Positions 1 through 5,232 of a DNA stretch of 5,232 bases are shown here, in pieces. This DNA comes from a bacterium. Its GTDB lineage: Bacteria; UBP13; UBA5359. Positions within the stretch are counted from its first letter, which is position 1. Each line of letters opens with the position of its first letter. The notes below the pieces were generated by a model. The model was not told the DNA's origin and made no database searches. It was given only the letters and a program-made list of their open reading frames with translations. The stretch covers positions 1 through 5,232 of the forward strand of contig JAQVUQ010000156.1 in assembly GCA_028699365.1 (NCBI GenBank), given 5' to 3'. Position numbers and translations under genes: made by a program.

Positions 1-1
1 C

Positions 2-289
2 GCAGAGGTGAAGATAGATGCCAAGCACTCCTACGAAGACTCCATCCTTTCCGTTACGGAGGCCTGGAAGCTGTACGGAGACAGGATCGCTATCCTGGGG
101 GGCTACGATGTAGACAGGCTCTGCCGGAGTACAGAAGAAGAAATCCGTGCCTATACCGGAATGCTGATCACGGAGGTGGGTGCAGAGGGCGGATACGCGC
201 TGGGTTCCGGCAACAGCATAGCCTCATATATTCCCGTAGAGAAATATCTGACCATGCTTGACGAGGGCTGGCGTCTGCGTAATTGGTAA
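2..289 (+). CDS. Uroporphyrinogen decarboxylase-like protein, C-terminal fragment (5' end outside window)
   Basis: Only the last ~95 residues are present; the reading frame is open to the left edge. The GTG at position 8 is probably an internal valine, because the frame runs on upstream through Ala-Glu and the family has a long N-terminal TIM-barrel part that is missing here. What is seen: KHSYED, then YGDRIAILGGYDVDRLCR, a TEEEIR helix, and GGYALGSGNSIASYIP followed by a MLDEG ending. This order is typical of the C-terminal end of the UroD/MtaA superfamily, in the branch with 'KHSxED ... GGxDVDxLCR ... GSGNSxxxYIP'. Members include haem-pathway HemE and, more often in this branch, corrinoid or methyl-transfer enzymes and uncharacterised paralogues in sugar-utilising bacteria. 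The catalytic N-terminal region is not visible, so substrate and true HemE identity cannot be judged. No clear terminator follows the stop. Confidence 0.85.
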   Translation, partial: AEVKIDAKHSYEDSILSVTEAWKLYGDRIAILGGYDVDRLCRSTEEEIRAYTGMLITEVGAEGGYALGSGNSIASYIPVEKYLTMLDEGWRLRNW

Positions 290-305
290 ATGGAGTTCCA
301 CAAAT

Positions 306-351
306 AGCATAGTATACTATACTAAAAATGATGATTTAAGCATAGTATACT
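306..351. repeat. Two exact 13-bp direct repeats with palindromic core, 33 bp apart (possible operator pair)
   Basis: AGCATAGTATACT occurs at 306-318 and again at 339-351, with a centre-to-centre distance of 33 bp, about three helical turns. The core AGTATACT is a perfect palindrome; at the first copy it extends to a 12-bp palindrome, ATAGTATACTAT (309-320). Because the core is self-complementary, 309-320 can also pair with 342-353 in RNA (12 bp with one G-U, 21-nt loop). The pair lies between the UroD-like stop and the DUF1015 gene. Each copy contains TATACT, one base off a -10 box, but no matching -35 is visible. An operator for a dimeric regulator is an inference; the repeat itself is directly seen. 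Confidence 0.6.
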
Positions 352-378
352 GTTGAGGATGAAATCCTGCCCCTCCTG

Positions 379-392
379 TGATATATTATAAT
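379..392 (+). promoter_or_regulatory. Possible extended -10 promoter upstream of the DUF1015 gene
   Basis: Positions 379-387 read TGATATATT, an extended -10 (TGnTATATT). An overlapping perfect TATAAT lies at 387-392. No convincing -35 sits at 16-18 bp from either; TTGAGG at 353-358 is too far (23 bp to the first box, 28 bp to the second). If used, transcription would begin near 395-400, just downstream of the repeat pair at 306-351, leaving a leader of about 90 nt before the ATG at 489. Confidence is low because the stretch is AT-rich and such boxes arise easily. Confidence 0.35.
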
Positions 393-403
393 ACGTGTCG
401 CTT

Positions 404-475
404 CGGCCGACCGGCCGGGCGGCAGGAACGTAAGAATTTCATCGGGGCTGGCGTTTGGCTTGGGCGGACCCAGCC
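404..475 (+). promoter_or_regulatory. GC-rich leader with two predicted hairpins
   Basis: Two stems can be read in the RNA upstream of the DUF1015 start. The first is CGGCC (404-408) with GGCCG (413-417) and loop GACC. The second pairs GGC (457-459) plus TGGG (461-464) with CCCA (469-472) plus GCC (473-475), with a bulged T at 460 and loop CGGA. The second stem ends one base before the Shine-Dalgarno run at 476-483, so it could affect ribosome access. I do not recognise a known riboswitch class. The second hairpin has no T-run after it and is therefore not an intrinsic terminator. Confidence 0.35.
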
Positions 476-483
476 GGGGGAGG
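476..483 (+). promoter_or_regulatory. Strong Shine-Dalgarno deciding the DUF1015 start
   Basis: GGGGGAGG lies five bases before the ATG at 489. It supports that start over the in-frame GTG at 378, which has no comparable ribosome binding site and would add 37 residues that precede the family's usual N-terminus. Confidence 0.75.
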
Positions 484-488
484 CAAAC

Positions 489-1778
489 ATGGCAGAGATA
501 AGAGCGTTCAGAGGCATCAGATATTCCGGCAGAGACGGAGCATCCCTTTCATCCGTGCTGGCTCCTCCTTATGACGTCATCGATTCCGATCAGCAGCGCG
601 GTCTTTGCGACAGCGATCCGTATAATGTGGTAAGACTTATCCTGGATCAGGACCGGCCGGGCGACGGAGATACCGATAACCGCTATACCCGGGCGGCCGG
701 TTATTTCCAGCGCTGGCAGGAAGAGGGAGTGCTCAGCCGGGACGAACAGCCCACGCTCTATCTTTACGAGCAGGAATACGCCCTTCCCGGCGGGGAGCGC
801 CGCATTCGCCGCGGCATTATCGGCGCCCTGCGTTTGGTGGATTTCAGCCGCGGCATTGTTTTGCCTCATGAGCAGACCTTTTCCAAACACAAAGAAGACC
901 GGCTGCGCCTGATGAATGCCTGCGGCGCCAACTTCAGCCCCGTTTTCGGGCTTTACAGCGAACCGGAGGGCCGTATTGCCGAAGTCTTCGCCCGGGGAAC
1001 GGCAGGCAAATCGCTGGCCGTTGCCGATCTGGGAACGGAAACGCACCGTATGTGGGCGCTTACGGATCCCGATATGCAGGCCGTCGTCATCTCCGCCATG
1101 GCCGACAAGCAGCTCTTCATAGCCGACGGACACCACCGCTACGAGACAGCCCTGAACTACAGCCGTGAGCAGCGCCGTTTGCGCGGTCTGGGAGAAGAGG
1201 GCAATTACGATTTCGATTACGTCATGATGGTCATGGTAGAGATGTCCGATCCCGGACTGACCATACTGCCTACCCACCGTCTGGTTCTGAACGGAGAACT
1301 CCCGTCCCGGGAGAAGCTGGAAAGCTTCTTCGATGTGCGTCAGATCTGCGGCTGCTGCCACGGTAACGCCCTGTCGGATCTGGCGGAGGCCGGGAAGACA
1401 GGACCGTCATTCATTCTGCATACCAGGGATGCCGGCATGCAGTTGCTCACTCTTCGTTCCGAGATAGCCGCTTCGGGCCGGGTGGGGAATATCACCGGAC
1501 CTCGGGCCGGCCTGGACGTCACCATTCTGCACGAGCTTCTGCTCAGGGACCTTATGGGCGTGGACGATACCGATCCCGGGACCATCTCCTTCGTAGTGGA
1601 GGCGGACAAGGCTCTGGAAGCGGTTCGAAACGGGGAAGCCGCCATAGCGGTGCTGCTCAATCCCACCAGGGTGGAGCAGGTCAGCGAGGTGGCTCTGGCC
1701 GGAGAGAGAATGCCGCGCAAGTCCACCTATTTCTACCCCAAGCTTATCACCGGTCTGGTAATCAATAAGCTGTTATGA
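489..1778 (+). CDS. DUF1015 family protein
   Basis: This 429-residue protein is complete and of usual length for the DUF1015 family (COG4198-like). The ATG start is set by GGGGGAGG five bases upstream and by the family-typical opening MAEIRAFRGIRY. Family motifs appear in order: LAPPYDVID (24-32), PYNVVRLIL (44-52), LPHEQTFSKHKEDR (125-138), IADGHHRYETAL (211-222), LPTHRL (260-265), LDVTILHELLL (342-352) and MPRKSTYFYPKLITGLV (408-424). No signal peptide or membrane segment is seen, so it should be cytosolic. Its function is not established. The ADGHHR stretch resembles the D-G-x-H-R signature of the ParB/sulfiredoxin-like fold, which includes free-serine kinases. From memory, relatives often sit beside serA/serC in clostridia, so a small-molecule phosphorylation role is possible but inferred; no serine gene is in this window. 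Its stop overlaps the next start (ATGA), implying translational coupling. Confidence 0.93.
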   Translation: MAEIRAFRGIRYSGRDGASLSSVLAPPYDVIDSDQQRGLCDSDPYNVVRLILDQDRPGDGDTDNRYTRAAGYFQRWQEEGVLSRDEQPTLYLYEQEYALPGGERRIRRGIIGALRLVDFSRGIVLPHEQTFSKHKEDRLRLMNACGANFSPVFGLYSEPEGRIAEVFARGTAGKSLAVADLGTETHRMWALTDPDMQAVVISAMADKQLFIADGHHRYETALNYSREQRRLRGLGEEGNYDFDYVMMVMVEMSDPGLTILPTHRLVLNGELPSREKLESFFDVRQICGCCHGNALSDLAEAGKTGPSFILHTRDAGMQLLTLRSEIAASGRVGNITGPRAGLDVTILHELLLRDLMGVDDTDPGTISFVVEADKALEAVRNGEAAIAVLLNPTRVEQVSEVALAGERMPRKSTYFYPKLITGLVINKLL

Positions 1779-3244
1779 GTTCGCGCCGGCGAAGAAACAG
1801 TGATCATATGACGCTGCCGGTGGCGCCGTACGAACGCACCGGCATGGGCATGGCCGCCCGGCTGTCAAGCGGCTGGGAGATACCGCTGCTGGCCCTGCTG
1901 GCGTTCTGCTGCGTGCTTTTCTTTACCCGTCATCTGCCGTTTTACTGGCATGATTACGACTATCTTACGGCTTTCGAGCGAGGTATCGATTGGAGTGCCG
2001 TGTTCGACATCGGGAGAGGGTTCTTCTACAGGCCGTTGGAAACGATGATCTTTTCCGGGCTCCACTCTCTTTTTGGGTCCGATCCTTTAGGCTATCGCCT
2101 TTTCAAAGCCCTGGTTGTCGCGGCTCTGGTCATAGCTTTGTATGTTCTCGTCCGGTTGATGTCAGGCAGCCGGCCGGCCGCTGCAATCTCTTCTCTGGTG
2201 CTGATTGCCTCTCCGTCCACGGTTCAAAGCGCCATGTATTTCAGCGATTTCGAACTGCTTGCCGAGACGCTGATACTCTTCTCCCTTATATCTCTCGTTA
2301 TTTACAGACAAAATGGAGATAACCGATGGCTGGCGGGAGTGTTTCTGCCTGTGGCTGCAGCCTGCCTCATAAAAGAGACGGCCCGTATCTACCCTGTTCT
2401 GGCGGCTCTCTTCTTTACAACATACGAAGGGCGAGCCGGCATACTGCGTCACCGTAAAATTCTCCTCTTTCTTATAATGGCTGCCGTATGGCCCAACGTT
2501 TGCGGGGCCGGCGGGCCGGAGCTTTTCAGGACAGCCAGTCTGGATCGGGCCGTCAGGTTTGCCTCCCGTGCTCTTACCGGAATTACTCTGCCGCTGGCAG
2601 CGGTTATCGGGGCGGCTTTGCTGCTGACCTGGAGCAGGATACGCCGCTATCTGCCGGGTTGCGGTAAATGTGATGAACGCATGGCTTCCGCCATACGCTT
2701 TATGATGATATGGACGATCCTCGTCCTGCCGCTGACGGCTCTGGCGCCCCTTTCCGAATGGCGCTATCTGGCGGTGCTCTCCCTGCCGCTGGCCGGTGCT
2801 GCCGGTCCGGCCCTGATGGAATTGCTCGGGTGCATAGCCGTCCCAGGGGCTGTACGCAAGGCAGGCTCCGTGCTGTTGATCCTGCTGCTGGGCTTCGCCC
2901 TGCGGCAGAGCTTTGCCGCTTCGCGCTCGGCCGCAGGCACGGTGGGCTCTTACGTATCCGGCCTGGATATGGTCATGCGGTTTGCAGAGGGCGGAGCCGG
3001 TAAGGGGCGTAACATTTATTATCAATCCTGGCGTTCGGAACTTTACTCTCTCAAAGGTTCCGGCAAATATGTGAACATACCTGCCGATAAAGATCCCCTG
3101 CGCTACCTGCTGCAGAGCGGCGCGCGACAGGGCGATCTCTTTCTGTTGCTGCCGTTGAAGGAACTGCCGGTGGGGCTGCCGGTCGATTACGTGAGGGAGT
3201 TTGTCTCCGGCCCGAACAGGTTTGTCTTATATAGTATCCATTGA
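1775..3244 (+). CDS. Polytopic membrane protein, probable GT-C-type glycosyltransferase
   Basis: The protein has 489 residues, starting at an ATG that overlaps the previous stop by four bases (ATGA); its own Shine-Dalgarno is weak, as expected for coupling. An alternative in-frame ATG lies at 1808. An Arg-rich N-terminus is followed by about ten hydrophobic segments, roughly at 34-53, 109-128, 133-150, 160-177, 183-199, 203-216, 228-240, 263-285, 306-350 (two) and 360-377, then a hydrophilic tail of ~110 residues. The first outer loop carries WHDYDY (58-63), where GT-C enzymes keep their acidic catalytic residues. It is followed by FFYRPLETMIFSGLHSLFG (83-101) and GYRLFKALV (106-114), and later by CLIKETARIYP (197-207). 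The YRPL and KE motifs match lipid-linked-sugar GT-C proteins of the TMTC/ArnT/PMT type. No TPR repeats are present. Likely role: transfer of a sugar from a polyprenyl-phosphate donor outside the inner membrane. Donor and acceptor are unknown. Confidence 0.75.
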   Translation: MSSRRRRNSDHMTLPVAPYERTGMGMAARLSSGWEIPLLALLAFCCVLFFTRHLPFYWHDYDYLTAFERGIDWSAVFDIGRGFFYRPLETMIFSGLHSLFGSDPLGYRLFKALVVAALVIALYVLVRLMSGSRPAAAISSLVLIASPSTVQSAMYFSDFELLAETLILFSLISLVIYRQNGDNRWLAGVFLPVAAACLIKETARIYPVLAALFFTTYEGRAGILRHRKILLFLIMAAVWPNVCGAGGPELFRTASLDRAVRFASRALTGITLPLAAVIGAALLLTWSRIRRYLPGCGKCDERMASAIRFMMIWTILVLPLTALAPLSEWRYLAVLSLPLAGAAGPALMELLGCIAVPGAVRKAGSVLLILLLGFALRQSFAASRSAAGTVGSYVSGLDMVMRFAEGGAGKGRNIYYQSWRSELYSLKGSGKYVNIPADKDPLRYLLQSGARQGDLFLLLPLKELPVGLPVDYVREFVSGPNRFVLYSIH

Positions 3245-3322
3245 TAATTCGTCCCCGGTATAAATGAATTTCGGTTGTCAGGCAGGATTTCCTGTGCCGG
3301 AGAGAGAATATCTTTAAAGTTA

Positions 3323-3342
3323 GCCGCTTTGCGGCGTTTTTT
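3323..3342 (+). terminator. Probable short intrinsic terminator after the GT-C gene
   Basis: GCCGC (3323-3327) pairs with GCGGC (3331-3335) around a TTT loop, followed by G and six T (3337-3342). The stem is only 5 bp but all G-C, and the T-run is correctly placed. It lies 78 bp after the stop at 3244 and 38 bp before the permease start, so it would separate the DUF1015/GT-C unit from the transporter genes. The rest of the 136-bp gap shows no convincing promoter; a weaker interrupted inverted repeat lies at 3281-3298. Confidence 0.55.
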
Positions 3343-3380
3343 GGCTTGAACTCTTTTCTTTGAAGGCGAGGATCTGTCTT

Positions 3381-4274
3381 ATGAAGCGTTTCTTCAACAG
3401 GTTGACATCCAGCGAGACGGTAGCGGGTTATACGTTCCTTCTACCCAACTTTTTGGGTTTCCTGCTCTTCACCTCGTTGCCGGTTCTGGCATCACTGGTG
3501 CTGAGCTTTATGGATTGGGATATCCTGACCCCACCCAAGTTCGCAGGAATATCTAACTTCGTTACCCTTTTCCACGACAAACTCTTCTGGCAATATGTCG
3601 GCAATACGCTCTATCTGATGGCCAATATTCCCATCACCATGGTGGGCGCCTTGCTGGTGGCTCTGTTGATGAACCAGAAGCTGCGCGGTATAGTCATCTA
3701 TCGTACCATCTACTTCCTGCCCAGCGTCTGCTCCGGCGTAGCCGTCTGTTTGCTCTGGCGCTGGCTCTACAATCCCGATTTCGGTCTGATCAATACCATG
3801 TTGGGCCAGATCGGCATACAAGGCCCCGACTGGCTTTCCAGTACTACCTGGGCCAAGCCGGCTCTGATGCTGATGGGCCTCTGGGGCGCCGTCGGCGGCA
3901 TGAATATGATCCTCTATCTGGCAGCCCTGCAGGGCGTGCCGCCGGAACTTTACGAGGCGGCGGAGATAGACGGAGCCAACGCCTGGCAGAAGTTCAAAGC
4001 CATTACCCTGCCGTTCCTGTCGCCAACCACTTTCTTCATCGGTATTATGGCGGTAATCCACGGCTTCCAGGGCGGATTTATGTCGGCCTTCATTATGACC
4101 AACGGCGGTCCGGCCGGATCGACGACCACTATCGAATACTATATATACAACAACGCTTACCAATGGTTCAAGATGGGCTACGCCGCCTCGATTGCCTGGG
4201 TGTTGTTCATTGTTGTGCTTATTATCACTTTGTTCAACTGGCGCTTTGGCGGCAAGTTGGTGCAGTATAACTGA
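3381..4274 (+). CDS. Carbohydrate ABC transporter permease, MalF/UgpA/LacF type
   Basis: A 297-residue inner-membrane permease subunit of a CUT1-type sugar importer. The start is the ATG at 3381, led by GGCGAGG (3365-3371) nine bases upstream; an in-frame TTG at 3360 would only add seven residues. Six membrane segments are seen at about 17-43, 73-97, 108-129, 159-181, 214-238 and 268-290. The opening GYTFLLPNFLGFLLF is typical of the MalF-like partner without the large periplasmic loop of enteric MalF. The cytoplasmic EAA loop (ELYEAAEIDGANAWQKFKAI, 189-208, then TLPFLSP) has the conserved EAA, DGA and LP elements that dock on the ATPase. NGGPAGST (241-248) is also typical. The MalG-type partner follows 37 bp downstream. 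Substrate cannot be told from permeases alone; no binding protein or ATPase is in the window. Confidence 0.95.
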   Translation: MKRFFNRLTSSETVAGYTFLLPNFLGFLLFTSLPVLASLVLSFMDWDILTPPKFAGISNFVTLFHDKLFWQYVGNTLYLMANIPITMVGALLVALLMNQKLRGIVIYRTIYFLPSVCSGVAVCLLWRWLYNPDFGLINTMLGQIGIQGPDWLSSTTWAKPALMLMGLWGAVGGMNMILYLAALQGVPPELYEAAEIDGANAWQKFKAITLPFLSPTTFFIGIMAVIHGFQGGFMSAFIMTNGGPAGSTTTIEYYIYNNAYQWFKMGYAASIAWVLFIVVLIITLFNWRFGGKLVQYN

Positions 4275-4311
4275 TCTTTCGAAAGCTTATATATTATAAA
4301 GGGTGAATGAT

Positions 4312-5229
4312 ATGAGCAGTATGCAAAACAACGATGCACAGGTTATAAGCAGAGCGCCGGCGAGAGCCGACAGCGATGCCTACTTACGATCCCGCAAGCG
4401 CAAGCTTGTAAGGGACAGGTTTCTGGCGATTGTTACTCACACCGTTCTGATAATCGGCGGTATTTCAATGATCGTTCCCTTCCTGTGGATGCTGTCTACC
4501 TCTCTGAAGGAGCCGGGAGCCGTCTTCACTTTCCCGCCGCAGTGGATACCAAAGCCGGCGATGTGGGACAATTACGCCAGAGCATGGAGCGCCGTTCCCT
4601 TCGGACGGTTCTACCTCAACAGTATCTTCGTGGCTCTGGCCGTAACCCTGGGACAGGTCTTTACCAGTTCTCTGGCGGCTTACTCTTTCGCCAGACTTCG
4701 CTTCCCGGGCCGCGATAATATCTTCCTTGGATATCTGGCTACCATGATGATACCCGGTTCCGTTACTATGATACCGGTTTTCATCCTGCTTAAAACTATC
4801 GGCTGGATAGACACCTACTGGGCTCTGATAGTGCCGGGCATCTTCAGTGCCTACGGCACCTTCATGCTGCGCCAGTTCTTTATGGGTCTGCCCAGGGATC
4901 TTGAAGATGCGGCCAAGATAGACGGCTGCAGTCTCTTCGGAATATATTATCGGGTAATCCTGCCCCTGTCGCTGCCGGCCCTGGCCACGCTGACTACCTT
5001 TACCTTCATGGGATCGTGGAACAACTTCATGTGGCCGTTGATCGTCATCAACTCCATGGAGAAGAAGACGCTGCCCATCGGTCTGGCATCCTTCCAGGGG
5101 CTTTATACCACCGACTGGACACTGCTTATGGCTGGATCGATCATCGTTCTGCTGCCGGTGCTGATAGTCTTCATCTTCAATCAGCGCTTCTTCGTCAAGG
5201 GTATCCAACTCGGCGGCGTCAAGGGCTAA
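4312..5229 (+). CDS. Carbohydrate ABC transporter permease, MalG/UgpE/LacG type
   Basis: A 305-residue second permease subunit. I chose ATG 4312 because AAAGGGTGA (4298-4306) sits at good Shine-Dalgarno distance. The in-frame GTG at 4303 lies inside that motif, and ATG 4321 is possible. A hydrophilic, Arg/Lys-rich N-terminal stretch of about 36 residues precedes six membrane segments at roughly 37-61, 103-125, 138-160, 168-187, 222-245 and 269-289. Typical MalG-family features are PFLWMLSTSLK (56-66), the loop NSIFVA (103-108), AAYSFARLRFPG (122-133), the EAA loop LPRDLEDAAKIDGCSLFGIY (193-212) with following ILPLSLP, GSWNNFMWPL (234-243) and the C-terminal FVKGIQLGGVKG. It should pair with the preceding permease to form the membrane channel, energised by an MsmK/MalK-like ATPase that may be encoded elsewhere. 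The stop is three bases from the window end. Confidence 0.95.
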   Translation: MSSMQNNDAQVISRAPARADSDAYLRSRKRKLVRDRFLAIVTHTVLIIGGISMIVPFLWMLSTSLKEPGAVFTFPPQWIPKPAMWDNYARAWSAVPFGRFYLNSIFVALAVTLGQVFTSSLAAYSFARLRFPGRDNIFLGYLATMMIPGSVTMIPVFILLKTIGWIDTYWALIVPGIFSAYGTFMLRQFFMGLPRDLEDAAKIDGCSLFGIYYRVILPLSLPALATLTTFTFMGSWNNFMWPLIVINSMEKKTLPIGLASFQGLYTTDWTLLMAGSIIVLLPVLIVFIFNQRFFVKGIQLGGVKG

Positions 5230-5232
5230 AAA

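Noticed and set aside
356-368. Small inverted repeat AGGAT-GAA-ATCCT
   Set aside because: A 5-bp A/T-containing stem with a 3-nt loop is too weak to support as a functional structure.
378-488. N-terminal extension of the DUF1015 protein from GTG 378
   Set aside because: The added 37 residues precede the family's normal start, lack a ribosome binding site, and overlap the candidate promoter and leader hairpins; ATG 489 has a very strong Shine-Dalgarno.
549-1361. Long open frame on the - strand inside the DUF1015 gene
   Set aside because: It is antisense to a well-recognised family protein, shows no recognisable motifs, and is explained by codon bias of the + strand gene.
2162-3025. Long - strand open frame inside the GT-C-like gene
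   Set aside because: Its translation is rich in Gln, Arg, Gly and His without any domain pattern, as expected of a complement of a hydrophobic membrane protein gene.
3222-3264. Possible promoter boxes (TTGTCT 3222-3227 with GATAAT 3243-3248; TATAAA 3259-3264)
   Set aside because: The spacer of 15 bp is short and the -35 is weak; TATAAA has no -35 at proper distance, and the terminator-like hairpin at 3323-3342 would lie downstream of both.
4276-4285. 10-bp palindrome CTTTCGAAAG between the permease genes
   Set aside because: It stands alone, has no loop for a stable hairpin and no T-run; a single short palindrome of this size is expected by chance often enough.
4465-5208. Long - strand open frame inside the MalG-like gene
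   Set aside because: Antisense to a clear permease and made of low-information polar sequence; the same applies to the frame at 3492-4163.

Overview
This is a compact bacterial window of about 55% G+C. Every gene I can support is on the + strand. I see no RNA gene, CRISPR array, insertion sequence or phage gene. The gene set (a UroD-like protein, a DUF1015 protein, a GT-C-type membrane protein and two sugar ABC permeases) and its Shine-Dalgarno-led starts fit a free-living heterotrophic bacterium. It does not fix the phylum. Armatimonadota, Lentisphaerota/Victivallales-like or Clostridia-like lineages are guesses only.

Layout. (1) Positions 2-289 hold the C-terminal end of a uroporphyrinogen-decarboxylase-superfamily protein cut by the window edge. 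(2) Positions 290-488 are an AT-rich then GC-rich intergenic region. It carries a 13-bp direct repeat with a palindromic core, a plausible extended -10 promoter, and a leader with two predicted hairpins, the second abutting a very strong Shine-Dalgarno. (3) Positions 489-3244 hold a two-gene unit: a complete DUF1015 protein and, overlapping it by four bases (ATGA), a polytopic membrane protein resembling GT-C glycosyltransferases. (4) Positions 3245-3380 contain a short terminator-like hairpin. (5) Positions 3381-5229 hold the two permeases of a CUT1-type carbohydrate ABC importer (MalF-like then MalG-like), 37 bp apart. The window ends three bases after the last stop codon.

How the genes work together. 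The two permeases should form one heterodimeric membrane channel. Their substrate-binding protein and ATPase are not in the window, so the sugar cannot be named. The DUF1015 and GT-C genes look translationally coupled, but no shared pathway is established. I do not see a clearly new multi-gene system. The parts most worth a second look are the repeat/leader region at 306-488 and the DUF1015/GT-C coupling.
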